Origin: Chitinophaga sp. 180180018-3
GTDB taxonomy: Bacteria; Bacteroidota; Bacteroidia; Chitinophagales; Chitinophagaceae
DNA: 64,000 nucleotides
Reading direction: 5' to 3'
Assembly: GCF_037893185.1 (NCBI RefSeq)
Contig: NZ_CP140772.1
Location: forward strand, 6,324,001-6,388,000
The position numbers were made by a program, and so were the translations under genes. The notes beneath the pieces were generated by a model, which saw only the letters and a list, made by a program, of their open reading frames with translations, ran no database searches and had not been told where the DNA came from. Numbering within the stretch: position 1 is the first letter of the stretch; each line of letters begins with the position of its first letter. This document shows positions 34,752-45,052 of this stretch, one piece after another.

Positions 34752-34827
34752 TTTTTTTGCTGCTTTTGTTGTATAATTTTATTTAAATTCAACCATATTA
34801 TCCACGTAGTTCATAAAAGAAAACCTG

Positions 34828-36321
34828 ATGGGAAAATATATCCTTTCGCTGGATCAGGGAACCACAAGTTCACGAGCCATCGTCTTCGACCATAACGGCA
34901 GCATCAAAGCAGTTGCTCAGAAAGAATTCAAACAGATATTTCCGCAACCCGGATGGGTGGAGCACGACCCGATGGAGATCTGGGCGTCACAGGCCAGTGT
35001 TGCTGCTGAAGTATTGCTCAAAGCAAGGGTCACTGGCGAAGATATAGCCGCAATAGGCATCACCAATCAAAGAGAAACCACTATCGTATGGGACCGTAAA
35101 ACCGGTAAACCCATCCACAATGCCATCGTGTGGCAGGATCGCCGCACTGCTGCCTATTGCGATGAACTGATCAGCGCAGGCAAAGAACAACTGGTAAAAG
35201 ATAAAACCGGGCTACGCCTCGATGCTTATTTCTCCGGTACCAAAATAAAATGGATACTGGATAATGTGCCAGACGCACGCAAAAAAGCTGAAAACGGCGA
35301 ACTGGCCTTTGGTACGGTCGACAGCTGGCTCGTGTGGAACTTCTCCAACCATAAACTGCATGTTACTGATGTCACCAATGCGTCGCGCACCCTGTTATTC
35401 AATATCCACGATATGCACTGGGACAGGGAATTGCTGCAACTCTTCGATATACCCGAGTCTATGCTCCCGGCAGTAAAACAATCCAGCGAAGTATACGGAT
35501 ATTCAGAAGCAAACCTTACCCCCTATCGCATTCCTATTGCCGGTATCGCCGGCGATCAGCAGGCGGCTCTTTTCGGCCAGATGTGCATCCACCAGGGAAT
35601 GATCAAAAATACTTACGGCACCGGATGCTTCATGGTACTGAACACCGGCGACAAACCGATCGTCTCTAAAAACAACCTGCTCACCACCGTAGCCTGGAAA
35701 ATCAACGGTAAAACTACTTATGCCCTAGAAGGCAGCATCTTCATCGGAGGTGCTGTAGTACAGTGGTTACGCGACGGACTGGGTATCATCCGTCATTCAG
35801 CCGATGTGGAAAAGCTGGCTGCCACTGTTCCTCACAGCGATGGCGTATACCTGGTACCTGCGTTCGCAGGATTGGGCGCGCCCTACTGGAACCAGCATGC
35901 ACGGGGCACGATGGTAGGACTTACGCGTGGCTCCACTGCCGCACATATTGCCAGGGCGGCGCTCGACAGTATTGCTTTTCAGACCATGGATGTGTTGAAA
36001 GCCATGGAAGCAGATACTGGCGCACCGGTCACCGAACTACGGGTAGACGGCGGCGCGACGGCTAATAACCTGCTCATGCAATTCCAGGCAGATATACTGA
36101 ATATCCGCGTGATACGCCCGGTGATTACCGAAACCACCGCGCTCGGAGCGGCCTACCTTGCCGGCCTCGCAGTGGGTTACTGGGATAGCCTGGAAACCAT
36201 TGCCGGGCAATGGAAGATAGACGCTACTTTCAATACAGCTATGGAAACGGCCGAAAGCAAACGCCTCTGCAGCGAATGGAAACGCGCTATCAGAGCAGCC
36301 CAGGCATGGACAGAAGAATAA
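34828..36321 (+). CDS. glpK: Glycerol kinase
   Basis: The 497-residue product has the FGGY kinase signatures: [20 protein letters not shown] at the N-terminus, [23 protein letters not shown], and [13 protein letters not shown]. It phosphorylates glycerol to glycerol-3-phosphate. Length matches the family. It is followed after 29 nt by glpF, forming a glycerol uptake and activation operon. Confidence 0.96.
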   Translation: MGKYILSLDQGTTSSRAIVFDHNGSIKAVAQKEFKQIFPQPGWVEHDPMEIWASQASVAAEVLLKARVTGEDIAAIGITNQRETTIVWDRKTGKPIHNAIVWQDRRTAAYCDELISAGKEQLVKDKTGLRLDAYFSGTKIKWILDNVPDARKKAENGELAFGTVDSWLVWNFSNHKLHVTDVTNASRTLLFNIHDMHWDRELLQLFDIPESMLPAVKQSSEVYGYSEANLTPYRIPIAGIAGDQQAALFGQMCIHQGMIKNTYGTGCFMVLNTGDKPIVSKNNLLTTVAWKINGKTTYALEGSIFIGGAVVQWLRDGLGIIRHSADVEKLAATVPHSDGVYLVPAFAGLGAPYWNQHARGTMVGLTRGSTAAHIARAALDSIAFQTMDVLKAMEADTGAPVTELRVDGGATANNLLMQFQADILNIRVIRPVITETTALGAAYLAGLAVGYWDSLETIAGQWKIDATFNTAMETAESKRLCSEWKRAIRAAQAWTEE

Positions 36322-36350
36322 TTTTACCACGTTTAACACATACTCTTTTT

Positions 36351-37061
36351 ATGTCTCCTTATTTAGCCGAAATCATAGGCACCGCTTTCCTTATCGTATT
36401 GGGTGATGGCGTTGTAGCCAGCGTAATACTCAACAAATCAAAAGGCGCCAATGGCGGCTGGATCGTTATCACAGTGGGATGGGCCATGGCCGTGTTTGTT
36501 GGCGTATATGCCTCCGCACGGTACAGCGGAGCCCACCTGAACCCGGCCGTTACTTTCGCTCAGGCACTCCTGGGAAATTTTCCCTGGGAAAAAGTAGCTG
36601 GTTACATCGCAGCACAGGTAACCGGCGCCATGCTGGGAGCATTCCTCGTATGGCTTTGCTACAAACAACATTTCGATGCCACCGAAGATGCTAACACTAA
36701 ACTGGGCGTCTTTTGCACCATTCCTGCCATTCGCAACAGCAAATACAACTTCCTCACGGAATTTATTGCTACGCTGGTATTCATACTCGCGATCCTTTAC
36801 CTGAGTGCACCAACTGCGGGTATCGGCTCGCTCGATGCATTACCGGTAGCACTGCTCGTATTGGCCATTGGCATGTCGCTTGGCGGGCCCACCGGTTATG
36901 CCATCAATCCTGCCAGAGATTTCGGGCCAAGACTGATGCATGCACTGCTTCCCATCCCCGGCAAACGCGACAGCGACTGGAGTTACGCCTGGATCCCTAT
37001 AGCTGGTCCGCTGGCCGGCGCAGCAGGAGCAGCACTTATTTTTAAGTTTCTTCTTCAATAA
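36351..37061 (+). CDS. glpF: Glycerol facilitator, aquaglyceroporin
   Basis: The 236-residue product starts MSPYLAEIIGTAFLIVLGDG and has six membrane spans with both NPA motifs: AHLNPAVT (about 65) and AINPARD (about 185). The Asp after the second NPA, in NPARDFGPRL, is typical of glycerol channels. A longer frame begins inside glpK and is rejected. It is the second gene of the glp operon. Confidence 0.93.
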   Translation: MSPYLAEIIGTAFLIVLGDGVVASVILNKSKGANGGWIVITVGWAMAVFVGVYASARYSGAHLNPAVTFAQALLGNFPWEKVAGYIAAQVTGAMLGAFLVWLCYKQHFDATEDANTKLGVFCTIPAIRNSKYNFLTEFIATLVFILAILYLSAPTAGIGSLDALPVALLVLAIGMSLGGPTGYAINPARDFGPRLMHALLPIPGKRDSDWSYAWIPIAGPLAGAAGAALIFKFLLQ

Positions 37062-37088
37062 AACACTCCCGGAGAAAGCTGAAATGAT

Positions 37089-38333
37089 TTATCGCTTTTC
37101 AAGATTTTCAAGACGATTCTTCATTTCAGCATTTTCCTGTTTGATCTGCTCATTCTCTTTTTTCAAATCAATCATATACAAAGTCAGTTCTTCTACCTTC
37201 TTCAGAAGTGCCGCCTGCGTATTTCCTATATCTATCCCCTCTCTTGCTACGTCAGCAGCAGAAGGCATATCCGGTAAATGTTTATTGCTTTTTATGTACT
37301 GCTCTACTGATTGTAAAGATGGTAACTGATAAGTGGGCTCAAATACATAATCCGGCCAGTTGGCTGCCTGCTTTACTGTCACTTTTGTGAATATAGCGGA
37401 GCCATTCACAGCCAGCTTATACCCTTTCGTATCAGCAGTACCTATCCCCAGATTACCTCCCACATCTAGCCTCATTTTTTCAGTACCATCATTGGTACTA
37501 AAAGTTAGGAAGCCACCTGTAGTGCTCCCTCCCCGATGAAAATTAATAGCACTGTTCAACGAGCCGTAAAACCGGTGTTCCAAAGAAAAAGACATCGAAT
37601 TAACAGGACTGGTTTGCAGGTTTCTTACCCCCAGATAAGTACCGCTTCCCGCACCATTCCCTTCGGGTAATCTTCCCAACACAGCAGATAGCCTGTTTTC
37701 TTCAGCCACCCCAATGTCAAACCGAGCGCCAGGTACAGTTGTTCCGACTCCCACATTGCCTGCCGCATCTATGTTGATGGCGCCGGAAGTGGGTGCTGCA
37801 GCACCTGTACCGCCAATCGACAACGAATTACCGGTAGGCACATTTACCCAAAAACTAGTACCACCGGAATTTTGTAGTCTTACCCCTCCGTTTGCTGAAG
37901 GATTTACAAGCACATTCCCGGCAACATTCAGCAACTCAACAAGGGCAGTGGTACCTACTCCTACATTACCATAGCTGCCAATGCGCATGCGCTCTACCAG
38001 AGCATTACTACTGCTTGTACTGAAAGACATGAATCCGTCTGCACCGGAACTTCCCCTATGAAAGTTGATAGATGCCTTAGGCGTGGTATACCAGTTGTAA
38101 ATTAACCTGGTAGTAGGCATATTAATAGGATTGGTGGTGGTATTCACCTGTTGGATGCCCAACGAAGACTGCTCTCCATTTGGGGAGGTGCTTACTTCCA
38201 GCAGATAACCAGGATTGGTGGTACCTATTCCTGCATTGCCGGTAGTAGGAAAAGTATTTGTTTGTGCCTGGATGGGTTCATTTAAGCAAATGCTGATCAA
38301 TGCAAATGCAATAACCGGGATAATCTTTTTCAT
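37089..38333 (-). CDS. Secreted tail-fibre-like protein with coiled-coil C-terminus
   Basis: The 414-residue product has a signal peptide (ending PIQAQ) and repeats of the pattern G-N-x-G-[IV]-G-T (NAGIGTTNPGYLL, GNVGVGTTALVELL, GNVGVGTTVPGARF, GNLGIGTADTKG). The C-terminal KHLPDMPSAADVAREG followed by a coiled coil (KKVEELTLYMIDLKKE) is typical of Bacteroidota surface proteins and resembles phage tail-spike tails with self-cleaving chaperones. It is probably a trimeric surface fibre. No function is assigned. Confidence 0.75.
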   Translation of the reverse strand: MKKIIPVIAFALISICLNEPIQAQTNTFPTTGNAGIGTTNPGYLLEVSTSPNGEQSSLGIQQVNTTTNPINMPTTRLIYNWYTTPKASINFHRGSSGADGFMSFSTSSSNALVERMRIGSYGNVGVGTTALVELLNVAGNVLVNPSANGGVRLQNSGGTSFWVNVPTGNSLSIGGTGAAAPTSGAINIDAAGNVGVGTTVPGARFDIGVAEENRLSAVLGRLPEGNGAGSGTYLGVRNLQTSPVNSMSFSLEHRFYGSLNSAINFHRGGSTTGGFLTFSTNDGTEKMRLDVGGNLGIGTADTKGYKLAVNGSAIFTKVTVKQAANWPDYVFEPTYQLPSLQSVEQYIKSNKHLPDMPSAADVAREGIDIGNTQAALLKKVEELTLYMIDLKKENEQIKQENAEMKNRLENLEKR

Positions 38334-38667
38334 TTTATTAAAGGGATATTATTTATTGGATATCGGATTAAAAACAATTAGCTACACTCGGAATATAATT
38401 GAAAAATTAGGGTCTTTAAATAAAAAGCAAATTGATCATTCACATGATTGATCAGCTCGTCAGAACAAAATAGGGAAAAATTCATTGGAAGCAAAAGAAC
38501 ACATAAAAGCTAATGTTAAGCTTTTATGTATTTTCATTTTTTTCTGAAAGTTTCGTAACTTTGATACGAATTTAAACCTTGATTGCTGAAAAACCAGCCG
38601 GATATTTGTAGCGCTAAACCGGATTTCATTTCAGCAACAATGGCTGTAAAATCTAAAACGATGAATT
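38334..38667. other. Intergenic region with hairpin and ndh promoter
   Basis: The region separates two divergent genes. It holds an 11-bp hairpin (38501-38511 with 38519-38529) followed by a T-rich tract, and TAACTTTG (38556-38563), the likely -7 element of the NDH-2 gene about 105 nt before its ATG. Nothing else was recognised. Confidence 0.5.
38556..38563 (+). promoter_or_regulatory. -7 element of the NDH-2 gene
   Basis: TAACTTTG matches TAnnTTTG; no good -33 TTG at 19-21 nt. A long leader of about 100 nt would follow. Confidence 0.5.
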
Positions 38668-39981
38668 ATGATTCAGCCCAACATTCCGGAAACTAAACTG
38701 CCACGTATTGTTATTGTGGGAGGAGGATTTGGTGGCGTAAACCTGGCGAAACAGCTGAAACACGCTCCCGTGCAGGTAGTATTGCTAGACAGGAACAACT
38801 ATCACCTCTTTCAGCCACTGTTGTACCAGGTATCAACAGCAGGCCTGGAGCCGGATAGCATCGCATTTCCGCTGCGAGGCATCTTCAGAAAACAGCGTAA
38901 CCTTGTTTTTCGCATGGCGGAAGTAACCGGATTACGAGCGGAAGAAAATATGCTGGAAACAGGTATCGGAGATATACATTACGACTACCTGGTATTTGCT
39001 ACAGGAAGTAATACCAATTTTTTTGGTAACAAGAATATTGAAGAGAATGCCATTGGGATGAAGTCGCTCATAGAAGCTGTGCAGATCAGGAATTACGTCG
39101 TGAAACAATTTGAGGAAAGTTTGCTACTGCAAAACGAAGCTGAAATCAAACCCAAGCTGAATTTTGTAATGGTAGGCGGTGGCCCTACCGGCGTTGAGCT
39201 TGCAGGCGCATTTGCTGAACTGCGGAAGTATATCATGCCTAAAGATTATCCTTCCCTGCCCCAGTCACTCATGAACGTATACCTGGTAGAAGCAGGTCCA
39301 AAATTGCTACCATCTTTCAGTGAAAAAACATCCCGGAAAACATTGGAAGCATTGCAGGAACTGGATGTAAAGGTGATGACCAATACTGGTGTGAAAGAAT
39401 ACGACGGACAAATAGTTACGCTCAGCACCGGAGAACAGATACCAACACATTCCCTCCTCTGGTCTGCCGGAGTAAAAGGCATTCCCGTAAAAGGCATTCC
39501 TGCCGATATTATATTGCCCAATGGCCGGATACTCGTTAATGAATTCAATCAGGTAAAAGGATTCACCAACGTGTACGCTATCGGCGATATCGCACAGATG
39601 ACCAACGATCCCAGATTTCCTAAAGGCTATCCGATGGTAGCTCAGGTGGCGATCCAACAGGGAAAAAACGTGGCTCATAATATCCGGCTGGGACTGGAAA
39701 ATAAACCCATGAAAGGCTTTACCTACAAAGATCTTGGAAGCATGGCCACCATAGGCCGTAACAGGGCTGTTGCCGAAATTTCCGGTATGCGCCTGAGCGG
39801 CTATTTTGCATGGATAGTGTGGATGGTCGTACACCTGTTAAGCCTGCTGGGATTCAGGAATAAACTGGTAGTGTTCATCAACTGGTTCTACCGGTACTTT
39901 ACTTTCGAAAGAGGAACCCGCATCATCATCAAACGCGGTGCCGCGAATATAGTGAAGCTGCGGCAGAGTGTGGGAGCCTGA
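38668..39981 (+). CDS. ndh: Type II NADH dehydrogenase
   Basis: The 437-residue product has an N-terminal FAD motif (IVIVGGGFGGVNLAKQL), YHLFQPLLYQVSTAGLEP, a central NAD motif (NFVMVGGGPTGVELAGAFAE), and NVYAIGDIAQ near the second FAD contact. A hydrophobic C-terminal part (FAWIVWMVVHLLSLLGF) gives membrane attachment. It oxidises NADH and reduces menaquinone without pumping protons. The gene ends 1 nt before a 60-bp inverted repeat. Confidence 0.94.
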   Translation: MIQPNIPETKLPRIVIVGGGFGGVNLAKQLKHAPVQVVLLDRNNYHLFQPLLYQVSTAGLEPDSIAFPLRGIFRKQRNLVFRMAEVTGLRAEENMLETGIGDIHYDYLVFATGSNTNFFGNKNIEENAIGMKSLIEAVQIRNYVVKQFEESLLLQNEAEIKPKLNFVMVGGGPTGVELAGAFAELRKYIMPKDYPSLPQSLMNVYLVEAGPKLLPSFSEKTSRKTLEALQELDVKVMTNTGVKEYDGQIVTLSTGEQIPTHSLLWSAGVKGIPVKGIPADIILPNGRILVNEFNQVKGFTNVYAIGDIAQMTNDPRFPKGYPMVAQVAIQQGKNVAHNIRLGLENKPMKGFTYKDLGSMATIGRNRAVAEISGMRLSGYFAWIVWMVVHLLSLLGFRNKLVVFINWFYRYFTFERGTRIIIKRGAANIVKLRQSVGA

Positions 39982-39982
39982 G

Positions 39983-40119
39983 AAGAATGAAGAATATAGA
40001 ATGAAGAATGAAGAAAATGCAGCGGAGATGATAGCGAATAATTAAAATTAAATAGTAGCATTATTCGCTATCATCTCCGCTGCATTTTCTTCATTCTTCA
40101 TTCTATATTCTTCATTCTT
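39983..40119. terminator. 60-bp perfect inverted repeat, ndh / DUF5103
   Basis: Arms 39983-40042 and 40060-40119 are exact complements over 60 bp with a 17-nt loop, lying between convergent stops and overlapping the stop of the DUF5103 gene. The arm begins with repeated GAATGAA words and continues with AAAATGCAGCGGAGATGAT. No T run is needed for such a stem to halt RNA polymerase, but the length far exceeds a normal terminator. Confidence 0.85.
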
Positions 40120-41410
40120 ATTTCCTATTCAATATTGAATTCAACGTAATCGACGATACCAACTCATCCGCCCTGCCTCCCAGCGCCCGGTAATACAACA
40201 GAATAGTGTAGTTGTTCTCTGTCTCCCACCAGTCTCCTTCCGTCATTTCAGTACTTACTTTTGAATTGGGTTTGGTTTTATCCACCAGCCCATAGATGTA
40301 ATTATAATAGCCCTGCTTCAGGAAAAGCGTTGTCTCATAAGCCCGGGTGCTGCCGTTATACGTAAGTTTGCTGCGGTCGTTCAATTCATAATCGGTCACC
40401 TCTCCCATCAGATACATATCATAACCAGCATACGGCTCCGGCGCATCAAACGAAAAATGAACAGTGGCATAATCTCCTTCAAAATTAGGATCATAATCGT
40501 CCAGTGTAGCCAGATAATATTTACCATTGATATCTTTAATGAACTGATAAATCTTATCCGCCTGTTCATAATCTCTCGTCACATATACATCCGTACTATT
40601 GGCATGGTATTCCGAATGCTTTACCCTTTCCGTCTGCAGACGGAAACTACGCAGATCTATCCAACGAAACTCTTTGCCCGCAGGCATGATACAGTCCTGC
40701 TCCGCATTGTACTTCAGTACATTTCCATTGATGAACTGTGGTTTAAGACCAGTTAAAGCATTATCCCATCGATAGTTCTGCAATACCACCACCTTTATCT
40801 GGTCAAAAGGATTCTGAATGTTCAGGGCTGCTGTATTGACTTCAAAATTGATCTTCTGATAAGTACGGAATATTTTAGGCGCGATAGGCTGCTGAATAAA
40901 TCCGGAAATTCCGGCTTTGTTATCTACCACATACATCCTGCGGGTAAATGCCAGCTGTGAGGTATCACTATCCAGGTAAACCTTCAGCAGATAGTTACCT
41001 GATTTCACCGGATAACTGTTGGTGCCCGGTAACTGCACACTGTAATGTGTATAGCGCTGTAAAGAAATACTCGACAGCTTATAGTTCATGATCCTTGTTT
41101 CAGAAAAACCCCTCATATAATCAAACTGATTCACCTGAGCTGGCGTCCAGTCAGCGTTACAGAGCACAAAACTATAATAGTAATTCTTCACATCATTATC
41201 CAGATCATCAAAAGATAATTCCAGTCTGTCACTTCCTCCAAGCGTAAACATCGGCATACTTAACGGATCTCCGGCCCGGTTAAATTTAACGGACTTGATG
41301 TTATTGTAGTAGATATGGTCCGGGGTTATAACATTCGCCTGGGCATAAATGCCATTATACACAAAGCAGGATATGAGGGCTATCACAAATGTAAATGCTG
41401 CTGTACGCAT
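40118..41410 (-). CDS. DUF5103 protein, type IX secretion plug-like
   Basis: The product has about 430 residues from the ATG at 41410 (MRTAAFTFVIALISCF), which gives a clean signal peptide; an upstream ATG would put 13 residues before it. The mature protein is beta-rich with YYYSFVLCNADWTPAQVNQF and DQIKVVVLQNYRWDNAL. The family is annotated as the plug protein of the Sov translocon in the type IX secretion system, where it closes the outer-membrane channel when no substrate is present. No other T9SS genes are in the window. Confidence 0.82.
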   Translation of the reverse strand: MRTAAFTFVIALISCFVYNGIYAQANVITPDHIYYNNIKSVKFNRAGDPLSMPMFTLGGSDRLELSFDDLDNDVKNYYYSFVLCNADWTPAQVNQFDYMRGFSETRIMNYKLSSISLQRYTHYSVQLPGTNSYPVKSGNYLLKVYLDSDTSQLAFTRRMYVVDNKAGISGFIQQPIAPKIFRTYQKINFEVNTAALNIQNPFDQIKVVVLQNYRWDNALTGLKPQFINGNVLKYNAEQDCIMPAGKEFRWIDLRSFRLQTERVKHSEYHANSTDVYVTRDYEQADKIYQFIKDINGKYYLATLDDYDPNFEGDYATVHFSFDAPEPYAGYDMYLMGEVTDYELNDRSKLTYNGSTRAYETTLFLKQGYYNYIYGLVDKTKPNSKVSTEMTEGDWWETENNYTILLYYRALGGRADELVSSITLNSILNRK

Positions 41411-41476
41411 ACTAATTGTTTGATTATCTAAGATACAACTAAAAGCCAAATGCTAAAGGTCAAAGGCTAAAAACGC

Positions 41477-41484
41477 TATATTTG
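41477..41484 (+). promoter_or_regulatory. -7 element 4 nt before the LolC/E permease ATG
   Basis: TATATTTG followed by TTCT and then the ATG at 41489. No -33 TTG at usual spacing. If used, the mRNA would be leaderless or nearly so. Confidence 0.45.
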
Positions 41485-41488
41485 TTCT

Positions 41489-42724
41489 ATGAGTTTATCA
41501 TTTTTCATTGCCAAACGGATTGCTTTCAATAAGGGATCTTCTTTCTCAAAGTTTATTATCAATATAGCCATTGCTGCTACGGCAGTAAGTGTAGCAGTAA
41601 TGATACTGGCAACGGCATTGGTAAACGGTTTCCAGGAAGTGATACAGGAAAAAATATTCAGCTTCTGGGGGCATATTCACATCAATCAATATCAACCCAA
41701 CGCCGGACCTCTCACAGAGGAAATACCGTTCAGCAGCCGAAACAGCCTGATAGACAGTATCAGACTGGCTCCGGGTATAAAAACAGTGAACCGCTATGCC
41801 ACCAAATCCGCTATCATTAAATCTGATAAGGAAATAGACGGCATCTTGTTTAAGGGTATTGATAAAGACTATGACTGGCAGGAACTAAAGCGCTTTGTTC
41901 AATCAGGAAATCTTATACATTACAACGACAGTTCCTTTGCTCCGGAAATCATGATCTCCGAGCATATGGCCAAAGAGCTGCACCTTAAAGTAAACGACAA
42001 GGCTGTTATCTATTTCATACAAGGCGGCGGCCTTCCTCCCAGAGCACGCAAACTAACGGTAACGGGCATATTTAAAACAGGTATCGAGGAATATGATAAA
42101 ACTTACGTGATCGGGGATCTTAACCTGATCCGCAGGCTCAACGACTGGTCGCCCGATGAAGTGGGTGGATATGAGATTATATTGAGAGACTATCACATGA
42201 TGGATTCTACCGCCCGGTACATCGACAATCACCTGTTGCCCGACCAGCTCTTCACCCGCACCGTGCGCGATATTTATCCGAACATTTTCGACTGGCTGCA
42301 ATTACAAAATCAAAATGAGCTGATCATTCTGATCATCATGACTATCGTTGCCATCATCAACATGACAACAGCGATACTCATCCTGATACTGGAACGCACT
42401 AATATGATCGGGATTGCCAAAGCGCTGGGAATGCGCAACTGGAATATACAGATGGTATTCGTGTACCAGGCTGCCTACATCGTACTGATTGGTATACTGA
42501 TAGGTGATTTCTTCGGACTGGGCCTTGCTTTCCTTCAGCAAAACACCGGCTTTTTCAAGCTGCCCGAAGAATCCTATTATATGTCGGTGGCCGCTATATC
42601 TATCCACTGGGAAGCGATCATCAACATCAATATCAGCACCTTCCTGATCTGTTTCCTGATACTGATGATCCCTTCTTTTATCATTCAGCGCATCTCTCCG
42701 GTAAAGGCCATCCAGTTTAAGTAG
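41489..42724 (+). CDS. LolC/LolE-type ABC permease
   Basis: The 411-residue product has the MacB/FtsX layout: one N-terminal span (about 23-45), a large periplasmic domain, and three C-terminal spans (about 270-405). The sequence SLSFFIAKRIAFNKGSSFSK and NTGFFKLPEESYYMSV are characteristic of lipoprotein-releasing permeases in this phylum. It would work with a LolD-like ATPase, possibly the one at 24148-24855. The stop abuts the stop of the convergent gene. Confidence 0.88.
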   Translation: MSLSFFIAKRIAFNKGSSFSKFIINIAIAATAVSVAVMILATALVNGFQEVIQEKIFSFWGHIHINQYQPNAGPLTEEIPFSSRNSLIDSIRLAPGIKTVNRYATKSAIIKSDKEIDGILFKGIDKDYDWQELKRFVQSGNLIHYNDSSFAPEIMISEHMAKELHLKVNDKAVIYFIQGGGLPPRARKLTVTGIFKTGIEEYDKTYVIGDLNLIRRLNDWSPDEVGGYEIILRDYHMMDSTARYIDNHLLPDQLFTRTVRDIYPNIFDWLQLQNQNELIILIIMTIVAIINMTTAILILILERTNMIGIAKALGMRNWNIQMVFVYQAAYIVLIGILIGDFFGLGLAFLQQNTGFFKLPEESYYMSVAAISIHWEAIININISTFLICFLILMIPSFIIQRISPVKAIQFK

Positions 42725-45052
42725 CTACTTTTTGCGGCTCTTCACATAATCCTGCAGGTAACCGCACTGGTGGTATACCTCATCGTAAAATTTTGTTTGT
42801 GAATACCCTGATGCCAGCAACGGGAAGTAACGGTTACCTATCAACGCATTAACGTATAGCTTATGGTCCTGATTAGTAGGCGTATGTTTCTGTGAGCAAC
42901 GGGCCGCCATGAACAGGCATCTTGCCTTAAACTCTTTGTCGGTGGTAGCCTGTGCTGCTTTCAGGTAATACGTTTCCGCTTCATAACAGCCAAAGTACTG
43001 TTTCAGAAACGGATCTTTCTCACAGCCGGAAGTATACCACGTTGTTGATGGACGATAATCCTTTACAAAATACCAGGTACGGCCGTAGTACGACATGCCG
43101 AACAAAGCCGTCGCGTAATCATAATATACATTAGCAGGTACCGGGTTCGTTTTCATTTTTTCCTGAAGCTGCAACATACGTTCGCACAACTGCAGTTGAG
43201 TAACCTTCTTCGTATAACGTGCCTCTGCCGTGTCTTCCCCAAAATCCTGTAGCTGATCCCGGAATACCTGATAAGAGGTGATCTGATTAGCAGCAGGTAC
43301 TTTTTTGAACCAGTTTCGGGCATTCGCAAAATCATGTATTCGCAGATAGCTTTCTCCAATGGTCTGATCCATATTGATCTCTTTTGGGAAAAATCCCGCC
43401 AGATAAGCTTCGTAAGGCGTCTTAGCCGTTTTATGAAGGAAGTTGTTCAAACTGATAAGTGCCGCTGGCGTCATATCATTTCTTACCTGCGACACCGCTG
43501 ATGCTCCGGATATAAAGTAATCCTGCATCTGCAGTGAATCGCAACGGCCTCTGATCAGCGCCTCTCTCGTTTCATTGCCCTGTTGGTGGTAACGCGGTGC
43601 CAGCACAGCAAACAGCAGGTTCCTGTACACTTTGCGGAACGCAAATGCTTTATCCATTGATCTTTCCGACCAATAAATCTCGCTATACTTTCTTTCCGGA
43701 GTTTTTGCATCCAGCCACTTAAAAGATGTCAGCAATTGCGCTTCGAAGGTACTGTCTATCGTTTTCCGCTGGTTGATATTCACCAGCAGGTTTACTATCT
43801 CCCATTGATCCCTGATATCGGTATCCTTCGTTTTCACATCATCCAGGCGTGTTCTGGCAGCCGGATAGTCGTGCAGGAAATAAGAGAGGTAGGCAGATGA
43901 CACCCGCCACATGTCTATATCCTTTACTTTCCCTAACCGGATAATGCTATCCGCAGTGCCCTGCAGTTCACGTATCCAGGCTTTCGTCATACTTTTGTTT
44001 TCCGCTGTTGGGCTTTGCAGACTGATAAATGCAACCCCGCTGTCGACCAGTGCCGGGCTGGCATATTGTTCTTCCAGCTTATTAATTTCCCTTGCCAGTA
44101 AAATATTCAGCGCCGGAGAAGCCGGATCTTCTGCATATACTTTCCTTATAGATTCCACGCTGGGCCCGGAGTTGTCGAACCCGAAGATGGCAGCTACAGT
44201 GGCTCTTTCATGATTATTTTTGCAGAGAGGATAAATCTGCCGGTCGCTGGTATTTGTCCACATCAGGCTGGTAAAACAGCTGATCCGCTGGGAAGGGGCC
44301 TTGTCAAATACCTGCGAGAAAAGGTAAGCACTTTGTACGGTATCTTTCAAACGCAACATAGCGCCTGCTTTTAGCGCCAGGGCTTTATAATAAACAAGGG
44401 AGTTTCGCTCCTTCCCGTCGAACATCTTATCGAAATCTGTTATTGCACGCTCATATGCCTTTGCATAATGCTGCAGCCTGATCAGCTGAAACGCATAACG
44501 CTCACGGATATCCTGTTCCTTCGTTTGCTGATACAGTGCTTCGCCCATACGATACAAACTATCCAGCTGCTGCGTATTCCGTTCCGGCACCGACCAGGGA
44601 TCGCTGTTAACCACCGCCGGTTCGCAGGTTTTAGCAAACAGCAGGTAACGGGCTGCTTCCCTGTTTTTCCCCTTTAGCAGAAATTGAGCAAAACTGTTCT
44701 GCTTCACACTATCCGGCAATGCCTCATTTCCGCTGGCAATAGCCGCAAACTGCTCGGGTTTATAGGTATAGATATATTCCCGTATATCCTTCCCCGTTAC
44801 TTTCTTTCCGGCATACTCCTGCCAGTCGGCCACATTACTTGTTGCTTCCGATGGAGTAGGATCTCCATAAAAAACGGAAAGAGATGTATAGTAAAAAGGT
44901 TCATACCCCGTTCCTTTGGTATAAGGAGAGAAGAAAGATACGTAATAGTCATACGGATCAGGGTCCGGGCCACATGACAACGTATAGATAATGTTGCCGA
45001 AGAAAACAAGGCAAAAACTAATTAAAAAAACGACAGACTTTTTGTAGTTCAT
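42725..45052 (-). CDS. Large exported protein of unknown function, TPR-like helical repeats
   Basis: The 775-residue product has an N-terminal signal/anchor (about 8-25) followed by SCGPDPDPYDYYVSFFSPYT, possibly a lipoprotein cysteine at 27 although the -3 position is a poor lipobox match. Much of the rest is helical with TPR-like spacing and several conserved Cys. It overlaps the following lipoprotein gene (upstream on this strand) by 35 bp, indicating coupled translation. The family is known to me only as a hypothetical Bacteroidota protein. Confidence 0.6.
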   Translation of the reverse strand: MNYKKSVVFLISFCLVFFGNIIYTLSCGPDPDPYDYYVSFFSPYTKGTGYEPFYYTSLSVFYGDPTPSEATSNVADWQEYAGKKVTGKDIREYIYTYKPEQFAAIASGNEALPDSVKQNSFAQFLLKGKNREAARYLLFAKTCEPAVVNSDPWSVPERNTQQLDSLYRMGEALYQQTKEQDIRERYAFQLIRLQHYAKAYERAITDFDKMFDGKERNSLVYYKALALKAGAMLRLKDTVQSAYLFSQVFDKAPSQRISCFTSLMWTNTSDRQIYPLCKNNHERATVAAIFGFDNSGPSVESIRKVYAEDPASPALNILLAREINKLEEQYASPALVDSGVAFISLQSPTAENKSMTKAWIRELQGTADSIIRLGKVKDIDMWRVSSAYLSYFLHDYPAARTRLDDVKTKDTDIRDQWEIVNLLVNINQRKTIDSTFEAQLLTSFKWLDAKTPERKYSEIYWSERSMDKAFAFRKVYRNLLFAVLAPRYHQQGNETREALIRGRCDSLQMQDYFISGASAVSQVRNDMTPAALISLNNFLHKTAKTPYEAYLAGFFPKEINMDQTIGESYLRIHDFANARNWFKKVPAANQITSYQVFRDQLQDFGEDTAEARYTKKVTQLQLCERMLQLQEKMKTNPVPANVYYDYATALFGMSYYGRTWYFVKDYRPSTTWYTSGCEKDPFLKQYFGCYEAETYYLKAAQATTDKEFKARCLFMAARCSQKHTPTNQDHKLYVNALIGNRYFPLLASGYSQTKFYDEVYHQCGYLQDYVKSRKK

